Shown here piece by piece: positions 20,786-30,589 of a DNA stretch of 64,000 nt. How positions within the stretch are numbered: the first letter of the stretch is position 1; each line of letters opens with the position of its first letter. The DNA is taken from NCBI GenBank assembly GCA_900541395.1, contig UQJT01000005.1:39371-103370 (forward strand), in the 5' to 3' direction. The position numbers were made by a program, and so were the translations under genes. The notes under the pieces were generated by a model. The model was not told the origin of the DNA and made no database searches. It was given only the letters and a program-made list of their open reading frames with translations. This stretch comes from an uncultured Desulfovibrio sp. GTDB lineage: Bacteria; Desulfobacterota; Desulfovibrionia; Desulfovibrionales; Desulfovibrionaceae.

Positions 20786-21429
20786 GCGCCGCGATCCGTC
20801 CGCCAAGGCCGCGGCGGGCGGCTCTGCCGGGGGTGTTGTTGGCCGCCGGGGCTTCACGCCGCATGGGATGTTGCAAGCTGACCCTGCCCCTGAACGGCGT
20901 TCCCCTGGTGGCGCATGCGCTGGCGGCGGCCCGGGCGGTGCTTGAGCCGGTCGTGGTGGTGCTGGGGCCTGAAGCGTCCTCCGAATTGTTCCGGGCCGTG
21001 ACCCCCCGTCTGCGGGCGAATGAGGAGCCCCTTCAACTGGTATCGGCTTCGCGGGCTCCGTTGGGGCAGGCGGAATCCCTCAAGGCCGGGTTGGCCCGGG
21101 TTTTGGAACTGGACCCCGAAGCGCCCGGCGTTATGGTGTTGCTGGGCGATCAGCCTCTGGTATCGGCCGATTTGGTGCGGGTGTTGGCGGATTCGTTTCT
21201 GACCGGAGGGGAGGCCGCCTGTGTGGCGCCGGTCTGCGGCGAGCGGCGCGGCAACCCCGTGGTGTTGCATCGGGATTTGTTTTCGGCCGTGTTGCGTCTG
21301 GAGGGCGACGTAGGCGCGCGGGAACTGCTCGCAAACTTTCCGCTGCGTCTGGTGCCCTGGAACGATACCTGCCTTGCGGACGCCGATACGCCTGAACTGT
21401 ATGCCCGCTTGGTGCAAAGATGTTCGTGA
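20782..21429 (+). CDS. MobA/MocA-like nucleotidyltransferase
   Basis: A 215-residue NTP-transferase beginning with the nucleotide loop LLAAGASRRMG, then a short CKLTLPLNGVPLV segment equivalent to the KPLL motif, LLGDQPLVSADLV with the metal-binding Asp, and a late GERRGNPVVL motif. This pattern is typical of MocA/MobA-like enzymes that add CMP or GMP to molybdopterin; the family also contains other sugar or cofactor cytidylyl/guanylyltransferases, so the substrate is open. The GTG start overlaps dut as GTGA, implying translational coupling. Confidence 0.75.
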   Translation: MSAAIRPPRPRRAALPGVLLAAGASRRMGCCKLTLPLNGVPLVAHALAAARAVLEPVVVVLGPEASSELFRAVTPRLRANEEPLQLVSASRAPLGQAESLKAGLARVLELDPEAPGVMVLLGDQPLVSADLVRVLADSFLTGGEAACVAPVCGERRGNPVVLHRDLFSAVLRLEGDVGARELLANFPLRLVPWNDTCLADADTPELYARLVQRCS

Positions 21430-21505
21430 CCATATTCGTTTGATTTTCGGAGTATTCGGAACGGCTTTTTGAAATTCCCTTACCCGGTTTTCCGGAGACA
21501 CATAT

Positions 21506-22081
21506 ATGGATTTGCCCGCTCTTGTTTTTCCTCCCGATCCTTCTCTGCCGCCCGTACCCGACGAGGCCGCCTGCGTCCGCCTGTGGGACAAGTACGGCAT
21601 GTTGCCCAACATCCGCGCCCACAGTCGCACCGTGGCCCGGGTGGCTCTGGATGTGGCGGAACGGGCCGTGGCCCTCGGGCATACTGTGGATGTGCCTGCG
21701 CTGAGGGCCGCCGCGCTGTTGCACGATTTGGCCAAAACCTACACCATTCTGCACGGGGGGGCTCATGCCCAACTGGGAGCGGCCTGGGTGCGCGAGGAAA
21801 CGGGCCGTCCCGATCTGGCCCGGGCGGTGTTGTTTCACGTCAGTTGGCCCTGGACTGAAGGGCCGTCGGCGTTGGGTGCGGACCCCTTGCGCCTGCCTCT
21901 GCTGGTGTCCTACGCGGACAAGCGCGCTCGGCATGACGAAGTGGTCGGCCTGGAAGAGCGATTTGAGGATTTGCTGAATCGCTACGGCGATACCGAGGAG
22001 CATCGGGCTTTGATCGCGGCCAATCGCGAACAGGCATTAACCTATGAGCGGGCGTTGACGGCCCTGGTGGGAACCATATGA
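21506..22081 (+). CDS. HD-domain phosphohydrolase
   Basis: A 191-residue soluble protein with the HDIG-type order of metal ligands: H in IRAHSRTVARVAL (about residue 38), HD in ALLHDLAKT (about 73), a later His in RAVLFHVSWPW and an Asp in VSYADKRARHD. Members hydrolyse nucleotides or other phosphoesters; some resemble the YqeK Ap4A hydrolase. The first 30 residues are Pro-rich. A GGAG site precedes ATG 21506. The stop overlaps the ddl start as ATGA, so the two are co-translated. No substrate can be assigned. Confidence 0.75.
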   Translation: MDLPALVFPPDPSLPPVPDEAACVRLWDKYGMLPNIRAHSRTVARVALDVAERAVALGHTVDVPALRAAALLHDLAKTYTILHGGAHAQLGAAWVREETGRPDLARAVLFHVSWPWTEGPSALGADPLRLPLLVSYADKRARHDEVVGLEERFEDLLNRYGDTEEHRALIAANREQALTYERALTALVGTI

Positions 22082-23031
22082 GCGGCGACGGTCGGAAGCG
22101 GCGGATAGTGCTGGTGGCGGGCGGGTGGTCGCCCGAACGTGAAATTTCTCTGTTGGGGGCCGAGGGCATAGCCCGCGCGTTGCGCGGACGGGGTCATGCG
22201 GTCACCCTGTACGATCTGTCCGAGGGGTTTGATACACTGTTGGATGTGGCGGCCGGGCATGACGCGGCCTTTTTGAATCTGCACGGGCAACCGGGCGAGG
22301 ACGGCCTGGTTCAGGCCCTGTTGGAACGGATAGGCTGCCCGTATCAGGGGGCGGACCCGGCCGGGTCGTTTCTGGCCCTGAACAAGGCGGCGGCCAAGAC
22401 CCTGTTTCGGCGGGCCGGGCTGCGCGTGCCCGAGGGCGTGTTCCTGCCCCGGCGGCCTCAGGCCGGATGGACGCCGGACCTGCGCTTTCCTCTGTTCGTG
22501 AAGTCCAACACCGGAGGGTCAAGCCTGGATTTGTTCCGCGCGCGGGACGGAGCCGAATTGAAAACGGCCCTGGACGCCCTGTTCGGAGCGGGGCAGGAAG
22601 TCCTGATTGAGGAAATGGCGACGGGCCGCGAAGTCACCTGCGGGGTGCTGGACGTGGGTGAGAAAGGTCCGGAGGGGCTGCCGCCCGTCCTCATCGTGCC
22701 CCGACGGGAGTTTTTTGATTACCATGATAAATACGCGGCGGACGGCGCGGCGGAGCTGTGCCCCGCGCCCCTGCCCGGCGAGCTGCTGGAACGCGTGCGG
22801 CGGACGGCCGTGGCCGCGCATCGTTGTCTGGGATTGACCGGATACAGCCGGGCGGACTTCATCCTGACGCCGGACAACGATTTATACCTGCTGGAAGTCA
22901 ATACCCTGCCGGGGATGACCGCGGCCAGCTTGGTGCCCAAGGAAGCCGCCGCCCTGGGCATGGACTTCGGGGAACTGCTGGAAGCGCTGTTGGAAGACGC
23001 CATCCGTCGTCGAGGCGCCTCCGCTGCTTAG
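22078..23031 (+). CDS. ddl: D-alanine--D-alanine ligase
   Basis: It makes the D-Ala-D-Ala dipeptide of peptidoglycan. The 317-residue ATP-grasp enzyme starts with VLVAGGWSPEREISLLGA, followed by the FLNLHGQPGEDG catalytic motif, the P-loop KSNTGGSSL, VLIEEMATGREVTCGV, GYSRADFIL and the metal-binding LLEVNTLPGMT. All the usual ligase blocks are present and the length is normal. It is not within an mra/mur cluster here but in a small operon with an HD hydrolase. Confidence 0.93.
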   Translation: MSGDGRKRRIVLVAGGWSPEREISLLGAEGIARALRGRGHAVTLYDLSEGFDTLLDVAAGHDAAFLNLHGQPGEDGLVQALLERIGCPYQGADPAGSFLALNKAAAKTLFRRAGLRVPEGVFLPRRPQAGWTPDLRFPLFVKSNTGGSSLDLFRARDGAELKTALDALFGAGQEVLIEEMATGREVTCGVLDVGEKGPEGLPPVLIVPRREFFDYHDKYAADGAAELCPAPLPGELLERVRRTAVAAHRCLGLTGYSRADFILTPDNDLYLLEVNTLPGMTAASLVPKEAAALGMDFGELLEALLEDAIRRRGASAA

Positions 23032-23062
23032 TGCGTTGATAAAAGAAACCGGAACCGAAAAA

Positions 23063-24013
23063 TTATTTTGCCCGCAGCATGGCGTCAAAATATTCGATGG
23101 TTTTTTTCAGCCCTTCCCGCAGAGGAACCGAAGGCTCCCAGCCCAGTTGTTCCGTGGTGCGGGAGATGTCCGGCCGTCGCTGTTTCGGGTCGTCGGCGGG
23201 CAGCGGTTTGTGGACAATGGTCGATGGGCTGCCCGTCAGTTCGACGACCTGTTCGGCCAGTCTTTGGATGGTGAATTCGGCGGGGTTGCCCAGGTTGAGG
23301 GGGCCGGTGATTTCGTCCGGCGCGGCCATGAATCGTATCATGCCCTCGACGAGGTCGTCCACGTAGCAGAACGAGCGCGTCTGCGAGCCGTCGCCGTAGA
23401 TGGTGATGGGTTCGCCCCGCAAAGCCTGCATGATGAAGTTGGACACCACCCGGCCGTCGTTGGGATGCATGCGCGGCCCGTAGGTATTGAACAGGCGCCC
23501 CACTTTTATCGGCAAGTTGCCCTGGCGACGGTAGGCGAAGAACAGGGCCTCGGCGCAGCGTTTGCCCTCGTCGTAGCACGAACGCAGGCCGACGGGGTTG
23601 ACGTGGCCCCAATAATCTTCAGTCTGGGGGTGCACCTCGGGGTCGCCGTACACTTCGGACGTGGAAGCCTGAAAGATGGGCGCGCGCAGCCGCTTGGCCA
23701 GGCCCAGCATGTTGATGGCTCCATGCACGCAGGTTTTGATGGTCTGGACCGGATCGTGCTGGTAGTGGACGGGCGAGGCCGGACAGGCCAGATTGTAAAT
23801 GGCGTCCACCTCCACGAACAGCGGAAAAGTCACGTCGTGGCGCATCAGCTCGAAACGCCGGTTGTCGAGCAAATGTTCCACATTCTGCCGATCGCAGCTG
23901 AAAAAGTTGTCCACGCACAGCACTTCGCACCCCTGCTCCAACAGGCGTTCGCACAGGTGAGAACCAAGAAATCCGGCGCCGCCGGTCACCAGAACGCGGG
24001 TTCGGGTATGCAT
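23063..24013 (-). CDS. UDP-glucuronate decarboxylase (UDP-xylose synthase)-like SDR
   Basis: A 316-residue extended short-chain dehydrogenase. The NAD loop [12 protein letters not shown] is at residues 7-18, followed by [15 protein letters not shown], the STSEVYGDP catalytic region, YDEGKRCAE (Tyr and Lys of YxxxK) and [22 protein letters not shown], which closely matches bacterial and plant UXS enzymes. It would turn UDP-glucuronate into UDP-xylose for surface polysaccharide or LPS. Other UDP-sugar epimerases are a less likely alternative. AAAGGAG lies before ATG 24013. It is downstream of a GT2 glycosyltransferase, from which an inverted-repeat element separates it. Confidence 0.87.
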   Translation of the reverse strand: MHTRTRVLVTGGAGFLGSHLCERLLEQGCEVLCVDNFFSCDRQNVEHLLDNRRFELMRHDVTFPLFVEVDAIYNLACPASPVHYQHDPVQTIKTCVHGAINMLGLAKRLRAPIFQASTSEVYGDPEVHPQTEDYWGHVNPVGLRSCYDEGKRCAEALFFAYRRQGNLPIKVGRLFNTYGPRMHPNDGRVVSNFIMQALRGEPITIYGDGSQTRSFCYVDDLVEGMIRFMAAPDEITGPLNLGNPAEFTIQRLAEQVVELTGSPSTIVHKPLPADDPKQRRPDISRTTEQLGWEPSVPLREGLKKTIEYFDAMLRAK

Positions 24014-24045
24014 GGAAACTCCTTTTAATGAACTATGATTTTTTA

Positions 24046-24302
24046 TTATAATACTCTGTCCCGGCATTTGATTGAGCTTTGGCGAAAAAAATGCCGTTGA
24101 CCCGCCGGAGGCGCGAGCATAGCTGCCCGAAGGGCGCCCCGGAGGGGCATAGCCGTAGCCGAGCTTGCGAGGCGTACGGATACGGACGGCAGCGATGCGA
24201 GCTTTGAGCGACGACCCCCGCCGTGTGGAACACGGGCTGTTTTTGCGCCGACGTGAGTTTTCAAAAAAGCTCGATCAAATGCCGGGACGAAGTCTATCAT
24301 AA
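24046..24302. mobile_element. MITE-like element bounded by 23-bp inverted repeats
   Basis: 24058-24080 (GTCCCGGCATTTGATTGAGC...) and the complement of 24266-24288 agree at 22 of 23 positions, and weaker similarity extends outward to 24046 and 24302. The interior of 185 bp has no ORF with a ribosome site and no transposase. The right arm supplies the last codons and the stop of the upstream glycosyltransferase gene. No clear target duplication was found. It could be a non-autonomous element or a very long transcript hairpin. Confidence 0.5.
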
Positions 24303-25615
24303 AGGACTTGTCGCTCAAAAGAAAGGTATTCATCGCGTTGAAAAGCGGATTCCAGCGCGAGGACGCGATTCGGCTCGTCGGCCAGTTCCGGACAGCGGGC
24401 GCGCAACGCGGGGCGCAGACGTCGCAGGCGGAGCAGCCGTTCCTCGCGGGGCAGCAGATAACTTTCCAGCGCGTTTTGGGCCTGCCGCCACGCATCGGTC
24501 CGGCCCAGACCGCGGGCCAACTCGCGCATGCGCAGCCAGGGCGCGGGCGACAGATCGAACAGGGCGGCCCGGCGGGCCAGGCTCAGAGCCGTTTCAGGAT
24601 CGGCTTCCGCCGTGACGAGTCGGTCCCAGACACGGGGCAGCCAGGGTTCCTCGTTCACCAGGGCGGCCAAAACCTCGCGGGGAACGGGCTCTGCGGCGGC
24701 AGCTTCGCATCGGGGCAGAGCGCGGCGGAGCAGGCGCGCTTCGGCGGCCGGGGGCAAACCCGGTTGCCAGGTCAGCCAGGGCGTCAGACGCAGGATATAG
24801 CCGTCCTCGGCCAGATAGCGGTGGACATCGGGACGGAAAAAATCGTGGGCTCCGCGTTCGGCCAGAGCGGCCCGGTTGTGGTCCTCGTGGGCGTTGCGGC
24901 CCGGCGTCTGGCCGCACAGATGCCAGACCACGGCTTCGGGCACGCAGGCCAGGCGGGGCTCGGCGTCGGGAAGGCGGGCGGCGGCCAGGCGTTGACACAA
25001 TTCCACATCTTCGAAGCCGTTGCGGAAGACCTCGTCAAAGGAACCCGCGGCCAGAAAGCGTTCTCGTTCCAAGGCCAAGGCCGCCCCGGACAGGATGCGG
25101 AAGCGGCGGTGCCGTCGCGTTGTCCGATGTTCGGCCGGAAAATGTTCGTACAAGTGGGCGAGGCGCATGGCAGGCCCCACAACCACCCCCAGATGCTGGA
25201 CCCGAGCCGGGCCGTCCTGTCCGGGCGGATAGAGAAGCAGAGGGCCGACCGCGTCGGGCGCGTCGTCCGGATCGGTCAGGGCGGTCAGCAGGCGGCCCAG
25301 CCAGCCCGGTTCCTGGGTGGTGTCGTTGTTCAGAAAGCAGACCCAACGCCCGGAGGCCGCTCGCGCCCCGGCGTTGCAAGCTCCCGCGAAGTTGCGGTTT
25401 TCCGGTTGGGGCAGATAGCGGAATCGAGCGCCGAACAGAGCCCGACCCAAGGCGGCGCAGGCCGCGCCCTCGGCGGGAAAGACCGCGGCCCCGTTGTCTA
25501 CGGCCAATACTTCCAGATCGGGCACGTCGAGCGTGCTGACGGCCAGGGAGCGCAGGCAGGCTTCGGTCAGCGGCCATTGGCCGTACAGGGGAATGACTAT
25601 GGATGCCGTCGGCAT
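24275..25615 (-). CDS. Family 2 glycosyltransferase with helical C-terminal extension
   Basis: 446 residues. The first 240 form a GT-A domain: ASIVIPLYGQWPLTEACLRS, LEVLAVDNGA, NRNFAGACNAGARAASG, the DxD-equivalent LNNDTTQEPGWL, and a late NGFEDVELCQRL motif as in rhamnosyl-type GT2 enzymes. The remaining 200 residues are Arg/Leu-rich and helical with no recognised domain. The sugar is unknown; neighbouring UXS suggests a role in surface glycan assembly. There is no good ribosome site before ATG 25615; it begins 24 bp after tmk. The last codons and the stop lie within the inverted repeat at 24266-24302, so the native C-terminus may have been altered by that element. Confidence 0.85.
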   Translation of the reverse strand: MPTASIVIPLYGQWPLTEACLRSLAVSTLDVPDLEVLAVDNGAAVFPAEGAACAALGRALFGARFRYLPQPENRNFAGACNAGARAASGRWVCFLNNDTTQEPGWLGRLLTALTDPDDAPDAVGPLLLYPPGQDGPARVQHLGVVVGPAMRLAHLYEHFPAEHRTTRRHRRFRILSGAALALERERFLAAGSFDEVFRNGFEDVELCQRLAAARLPDAEPRLACVPEAVVWHLCGQTPGRNAHEDHNRAALAERGAHDFFRPDVHRYLAEDGYILRLTPWLTWQPGLPPAAEARLLRRALPRCEAAAAEPVPREVLAALVNEEPWLPRVWDRLVTAEADPETALSLARRAALFDLSPAPWLRMRELARGLGRTDAWRQAQNALESYLLPREERLLRLRRLRPALRARCPELADEPNRVLALESAFQRDEYLSFERQVLYDRLRPGI

Positions 25616-25639
25616 GCTGTGCCCGGAGGAAAAATGCGT

Positions 25640-26269
25640 TCAGCGCGCGCCGTCGCGCAGCGCAATCCAGGCCTGTTCGGCCAGCGCCGGGGGAGGAAGC
25701 GTGGCGTCGAGCACGCGAAAGCGATCGGGGTAGCATCGGGCGCGAGCCAGAAAGCCCTGGCGGATGCGCTCGTGAAAGGCCAGCGTCTCGGCCTCGAAGC
25801 GACCTTCGGCCCGGCTCAGTCCGGTGGTCGCGTTGCGGCGCGTGGCCCGCAGCAACCCCATTTCGACGGGCAGATCCAGAAGCAGGGTGAGGTCGGGCCA
25901 CAGCCCGTCCGTGGCGAAATCGTTGAGCTGTTGCAGTCGGTCCACATCCATGCCCCGGCCGTAGCCCTGGTAGGCGATGGTGGAGTCGGCGTAACGGTCG
26001 CACAACACCAGGGTTCCGGCGGCCAGCGCGGGCTTGACGACTTCGGCCACATGTTGGGCGCGGTCGGCCAGAAACAGAAAAAGCTCGGCCCTGGGGTCGG
26101 GCTTGTGGCCCGCGCTCAGCACCAGGGGGCGGATGTGCGCGCCCAGGGAACTGCCGCCGGGTTCGCGGGTGCGCATGACGGACCTGCCCTCCGCTTCCAG
26201 GCGGGCGGCCAGGGAATCGAGCAGGGTGCTTTTGCCCGAACCTTCCACGCCTTCTACAGTAAGGAACAT
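25640..26269 (-). CDS. tmk: Thymidylate kinase
   Basis: It phosphorylates dTMP to dTDP. The 209-residue protein has the P-loop [36 protein letters not shown] and the LID-region sequence [12 protein letters not shown]. The start overlaps the end of the upstream yhaM-like gene by 16 bp, so translation is probably coupled. Normal family length. Confidence 0.95.
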   Translation of the reverse strand: MFLTVEGVEGSGKSTLLDSLAARLEAEGRSVMRTREPGGSSLGAHIRPLVLSAGHKPDPRAELFLFLADRAQHVAEVVKPALAAGTLVLCDRYADSTIAYQGYGRGMDVDRLQQLNDFATDGLWPDLTLLLDLPVEMGLLRATRRNATTGLSRAEGRFEAETLAFHERIRQGFLARARCYPDRFRVLDATLPPPALAEQAWIALRDGAR

Positions 26270-27450
26270 TGGCGGTCGTCCCGAGGTTTGGGCGCGGACG
26301 GGGTTTCCTCCGCGTTGTCCTGAAGGGTGGAGGCGGCCCGTGCCGTCTTACGGATTGTCTTGACGCCGCCTCGCGGCTCTTTGGCGTTTTTCGGGGCGGC
26401 GTTTTCCGGAGTGCGGACCGGGCGGCACAGGCTGCGGCTCAACGTGTTCTGCCAGGGGCTCCATTCCAGTTCTTCCCGTTGCGGAGACGAATGGACGGCG
26501 TTCGCCGTATCGTCCCCGTTTTCCTTTGTCCTTTCGGCCGCGCCGTCCGAACTTTGCTCCGGGCCTGCCGGGAACAGGGCGCGCCACTGGGCGATTTTGG
26601 CGTCCACGTTGTCCGCGTGGTGCAGGGCGAACGCCTCGGCCGTGGCGGGTTGTTTGGGCGCGCCGAACTCCGGTTCGCCGTGATGGCTGGCGATGAGGTG
26701 GCGGAAGTGCAGGGCCAGATCGGGTTCCAGACCTGAAGCGGCCAAAAAGGGTTCCAGCATGGCCAAGCCCTGAATAATATGCCCCAGCAGGCGGCCCGCG
26801 TCGGTGTATTCGGTGGTCAGGCCGCCGTTCATTTCCTCCAGCTTGCCGATGTCGTGAAACAGGGCCGCCGCCAGCAGAGTCTGGCGGTCCAGTTCGGGGT
26901 AGTGGTCGGCCATGCGCAGGCACAGCCCGGCCACAGACAACATATGTTCAAGCAGGCCGCCTACATAGGCGTGGTGCACGCTTTTGGCCGCCGGAGCCGT
27001 CAGCAGGCGGGCGCGGATGGCTTCGTCGCCCAGCACGGCCAGGGCGAAGGTGCGCCAGGGCTTGTGAGTGAACTCGGCCCGGCACAGGGCTTCGGCTTCG
27101 GCCAGCATTTGGGCCGGAGGCCGGGGGCTGGCGGGCATGAAGTCGGCCAGGTTCAAAGCGTCGCGCTCCGCGTCCGTCAGAGGGCGCAGGTTTTCCACCG
27201 TCACCTGCGGCTGTTCCCGAAACAGGCCGACGCGGCCGCCGACCTCCACAAGTTGCCCGGGTGCGAGGTTGCTGAACTCGGCGCTGAGCGGACTCCATAT
27301 TTTGGCTTCCAGACTGCCCGTGGCGTCGCGCAGCTCCAGCCGCCAGTAGGGGCCGTTGCGGGACTGCTGGAGCGAGGCCGCCCCTATGAGAAAGACGGAA
27401 CGAACGTCGTCGTTGACCTTCAGGTCGCGTATGGTCTGGCGTTGCTGCAT
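26254..27450 (-). CDS. YhaM-like 3'-5' exoribonuclease (OB-fold plus HD domain)
   Basis: 398 residues. An N-terminal OB-fold (residues 15-90: [21 protein letters not shown]... through VGGRVGLF) is followed by an HD domain with [46 protein letters not shown] and HHADNVDAK. This order is diagnostic of the YhaM family of RNases. The last 90 residues are a disordered polar tail not found in the typical 314-residue protein. The start follows AAGGAA at ATG 27450. It is the first gene of a minus-strand group with tmk and GT2, divergent from surE. Confidence 0.85.
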   Translation of the reverse strand: MQQRQTIRDLKVNDDVRSVFLIGAASLQQSRNGPYWRLELRDATGSLEAKIWSPLSAEFSNLAPGQLVEVGGRVGLFREQPQVTVENLRPLTDAERDALNLADFMPASPRPPAQMLAEAEALCRAEFTHKPWRTFALAVLGDEAIRARLLTAPAAKSVHHAYVGGLLEHMLSVAGLCLRMADHYPELDRQTLLAAALFHDIGKLEEMNGGLTTEYTDAGRLLGHIIQGLAMLEPFLAASGLEPDLALHFRHLIASHHGEPEFGAPKQPATAEAFALHHADNVDAKIAQWRALFPAGPEQSSDGAAERTKENGDDTANAVHSSPQREELEWSPWQNTLSRSLCRPVRTPENAAPKNAKEPRGGVKTIRKTARAASTLQDNAEETPSAPKPRDDRQCSLL

Positions 27451-27592
27451 GGCGTTCCTTGGCGGGCGCGGCGGATGGATTTTCGCGCGGAAATCTGTAC
27501 AGTGGCGCCTGTCGCCCCATGTGGGCAAAATCGCCCGAGCGGCGTTCTTTGTCAATCGGGCGCGGTTCAACCTTACTTTGTGCGAGGTGTCC

Positions 27593-28354
27593 ATGCGCAT
27601 TCTTCTGAGCAACGACGACGGCATTTACGCCCCCGGCCTGCGCGCTCTGTACGACGCTCTGCGCGCGGAAGGGCACGAGGTGCGGGCTGTGGCCCCGTCC
27701 CGGGAACAGTCCGGCGTAGGCAGTTCCGTCACCTCCCGGCGGCCTTTGTTCGCTGCCTCCGTCCGCGAGCCGAGCTTTGAGGGGTACGCCGTGGACGGCA
27801 CCCCGGCCGATTGCGTGATGCTGGGATTGAACGGCCTGTTCCCCGCCGACTACCGGCCCGACTTGGTGGTGTCGGGCATCAACCGGGGGCCCAACGCGGG
27901 CATGGACGTGGTATTTTCGGGCACGGTGGGCGCGGCCCTGCAGGGGGCTATGGCCGGCCTGCCCGCGTTGGCCGTGTCCCATGCGGACACTTCGGACGAT
28001 TATCGCGAACAGGCGGCCCACGCCGCGGCGTTGGCAAGCCGTGTGGATTGGACGGCTTTGCCTGTGAACCGGGTCTACAACCTCAATTATCCTGCCGGTC
28101 CTCTGGCCGAGGTCAAGGGACTCAAGGTGTGCCCCCAAAGCGTGAGCTGGCCCGAGATGGGACGTTTCGAGGAGCGTCGCGATCCGTACGGCCGCCCTTA
28201 TTGGTGGATGGGCGACGCGCTGGCGCATTATCGCGTGGACGATCCCGGTACGGACAAAGGCTGGCTGCATCGGGGGTATATCACGCTGACCCCGTTGCGC
28301 TTCGCCTTCACCGACGAAACGGCCCTGGACGCGGTAAAGGCCCTGGAGAGCTGA
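27593..28354 (+). CDS. surE: 5'-nucleotidase SurE
   Basis: A survival-protein-type phosphatase that removes 5' or 3' phosphates from nucleotides. The 253-residue product has the metal-binding LSNDDGIYAPG at residues 5-15, APSREQSGVGSSVT, VVSGINRGPNAGMDVVFSGTVGAA and PALAVSH, all canonical. ATG 27593 is set by the family start MRILLSNDDG with GAGGTG upstream. It is transcribed divergently from the yhaM-like gene with about 140 bp between them. Confidence 0.95.
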   Translation: MRILLSNDDGIYAPGLRALYDALRAEGHEVRAVAPSREQSGVGSSVTSRRPLFAASVREPSFEGYAVDGTPADCVMLGLNGLFPADYRPDLVVSGINRGPNAGMDVVFSGTVGAALQGAMAGLPALAVSHADTSDDYREQAAHAAALASRVDWTALPVNRVYNLNYPAGPLAEVKGLKVCPQSVSWPEMGRFEERRDPYGRPYWWMGDALAHYRVDDPGTDKGWLHRGYITLTPLRFAFTDETALDAVKALES

Positions 28355-28576
28355 GCCGCGCCGGTCCGGCCGTGGAAAAATACGTTTTTTTTGCGACGAT
28401 TCATGCCACAATGGACGCTCCCCGCATCTCTCGGCATGTGCCGGGGCGGGCGTATCGTATGCATCCGCCTTGCGGCATGAGCGCCCATGCGTTGCCAAAA
28501 AAGGCGGGAGCGGATAACTTGAACCCGGTCCAGCCCCGTTTTACAGGGAAAAGCCGTTTATTTTCCGGAGGAAATC

Positions 28577-29500
28577 ATGCCCATCACCAGTCCCCGCGCC
28601 ATGTTCGAGCGGGCTTACGCGGAAGGGTACGCCGTCGGCGCGTTCAACGTCAACAACATGGAAATCATCCAGGGCATCATGAGGGCCGGGGCCGAGGAAC
28701 GCGCGCCCCTGATTCTTCAGGTGTCCGCCGGGGCCCGCAAATATGCGGGGCAGAATTATATCATGAAGCTGGTGGAAGCGGCTCTCATGGAAGACGATTT
28801 GCCCGTGGTGATTCACCTCGATCACGGACCGGACTTTGATTTGTGCAAGGCCTGCATCGACGGCGGCTTTTCTTCCGTGATGATCGACGGCTCGCACCTG
28901 CCCTTTGAAGAAAATATCGCCGTCACCCGTCGGGTGGCGGATTACGCGCACGAGCGCGGAGTGTGGGTTGAAGCCGAACTGGGACAGTTGGCGGGCGTGG
29001 AGGAACACGTTTCGGCCGAACACAGCGTGTATACCGACCCGGATCAGGCCGTGGAGTTCGTGCAACGCAGCGGTTGCGACTCGTTGGCCGTAGCCATCGG
29101 CACCAGCCACGGCGCTTACAAATTCAAAGGCGAGGCCAAGTTGGACTTTGCGCGCCTGGACAAAATCACGGCTCTGCTGCCCGGTTATCCTCTGGTGTTG
29201 CACGGCGCGTCCAGCGTACCCCAGGAATTTGTGGACATGGCCAATAAGTATGGCGGCAAACTGGGCGGCGCCAAGGGCGTGCCCGAAGACATGCTGCGTC
29301 AGGCCGCCCGCTCGGGGGTGTGCAAGATCAATATCGACTCGGATATCCGCCTGGCCATGACGGCCTATATTCGCCGCCACCTGGCCGAGCACCCCGAAGA
29401 CTTCGACCCCCGCGCCTACCTCAAGCCCGCCCGCGAGGCCGTGCGCGAAATGGTGCAGCACAAGATCAAGCACGTGCTGGGTTGTTCCGGAAAAGCCTGA
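28577..29500 (+). CDS. fba: Class II fructose-bisphosphate aldolase
   Basis: A zinc-dependent aldolase of glycolysis/gluconeogenesis. 307 residues with YAVGAFNVNNME, the first metal ligands in PVVIHLDHGPD, SVMIDGSHLPFEENI, VEAELGQLAGVEE, AIGTSHGAYKF, LHGASSVP and KINIDSDIR. GGAGG precedes ATG 28577. Gap follows 35 bp downstream, so the two form a glycolytic operon. Confidence 0.95.
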   Translation: MPITSPRAMFERAYAEGYAVGAFNVNNMEIIQGIMRAGAEERAPLILQVSAGARKYAGQNYIMKLVEAALMEDDLPVVIHLDHGPDFDLCKACIDGGFSSVMIDGSHLPFEENIAVTRRVADYAHERGVWVEAELGQLAGVEEHVSAEHSVYTDPDQAVEFVQRSGCDSLAVAIGTSHGAYKFKGEAKLDFARLDKITALLPGYPLVLHGASSVPQEFVDMANKYGGKLGGAKGVPEDMLRQAARSGVCKINIDSDIRLAMTAYIRRHLAEHPEDFDPRAYLKPAREAVREMVQHKIKHVLGCSGKA

Positions 29501-29535
29501 TTGTTACCCGTCCGCTCATTGCAAAGGAGTTTTTC

Positions 29536-30534
29536 ATGCCTATCAGAATCGGAATCAACGGCTTCGGCCGCATCGGCCGCTATTTGATCCGTCTGGCGGC
29601 CGCCGCGCCGGATATCGAGCTTGCCGCCGTCAACGCCCGGGCCGACAACGCCGCTTTGGCCCACATGCTGAAATACGATTCCGTGCACGGCCGTTTTCCC
29701 TTCCCTGTAAGCGCCACGGACAAGGGATTGAACGTCGACGGCCGCGATGTGCCCGTCACCCGCAAGCCCACGGGCGAATGGGACTGGGCCGAATACGGCG
29801 CGGACCTGGTGGTGGAAACCACGGGGACCCTCAAGGACCGGGCCGGCGCGGCCAAGCATCTGGAGCGCGGCGCGAAAAAAGTGGTGGTCAGCGCGCCCGT
29901 GTCCGACGCCGACGCCATGATCGTCATGGGCGTCAATCAGGACATATACGATCCCGCCGCCCACGACGTGGTGTCCGCCGCTTCGTGCACCACTAATTGC
30001 CTGGCTCCCGCCGCCAAGGTGATTGCCGAAAACTTCGGCATCCGGCACGGTCTGATGACCACCATCCATTCCTACACCATGAGCCAGCGCATTCTGGACG
30101 GCTCGCACAAGGACGCCCGCCGTTCGCGCGCGGCGGCCGTGTCCATGATTCCCACCAGCACCGGCGCGGCCAAGGCCATCGGCAAAGTGTACCCGGCCCT
30201 GAAAGGCAAACTGGACGGCATGGCCGTGCGCGTGCCTACGCCCGACGTGTCTTTGGTGGACTTTACCGCCGAATTGGAGCGCGAAACCGATGCCGCCGCG
30301 GTCAACGCCGCGCTCAAGGCGGCCGCCGCCGGACCGCTCGGGGAAAATATGGGCTACAGCGAAGAACCCCTGGTGTCCGTGGACTATGTGGGGTCCACTT
30401 ACGGCGGCGTGGTGGATTCGCTGCTGACCACAGTCATGGATAAGACCATGCTTAAGCTTATTATCTGGTACGACAACGAAGCCGGGTTTACCAACCAGCT
30501 TTTGCGCCTTGTCCGCCTGGTCGGCGTCCGTTAG
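29536..30534 (+). CDS. gap: Glyceraldehyde-3-phosphate dehydrogenase
   Basis: 332 residues. The NAD-binding start is IGINGFGRIGRYLIR; the active-site Cys lies in SAASCTTNCLAP, with the partner His in TIHSYTMSQRILDGSH; the C-terminal IWYDNEAGFTNQ is intact. AAAGGAG precedes ATG 29536. It ends an fba-gap operon closed by a strong terminator. It contains NARADNAALAHMLKYDSVHG, usual for GAPDH of this group. Confidence 0.97.
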   Translation: MPIRIGINGFGRIGRYLIRLAAAAPDIELAAVNARADNAALAHMLKYDSVHGRFPFPVSATDKGLNVDGRDVPVTRKPTGEWDWAEYGADLVVETTGTLKDRAGAAKHLERGAKKVVVSAPVSDADAMIVMGVNQDIYDPAAHDVVSAASCTTNCLAPAAKVIAENFGIRHGLMTTIHSYTMSQRILDGSHKDARRSRAAAVSMIPTSTGAAKAIGKVYPALKGKLDGMAVRVPTPDVSLVDFTAELERETDAAAVNAALKAAAAGPLGENMGYSEEPLVSVDYVGSTYGGVVDSLLTTVMDKTMLKLIIWYDNEAGFTNQLLRLVRLVGVR

Positions 30535-30553
30535 GCCTTTCGACATCGTCCCC

Positions 30554-30589
30554 GCCCCCGACCGGAAAGCCGGACGGGGGCTTTTTTTT
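30554..30589 (+). terminator. Intrinsic terminator of fba-gap
   Basis: GCCCCCGaCCGG pairs with CCGGaCGGGGGC around AAAG and is followed by eight T residues, 20 nt after the gap stop. Confidence 0.9.
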
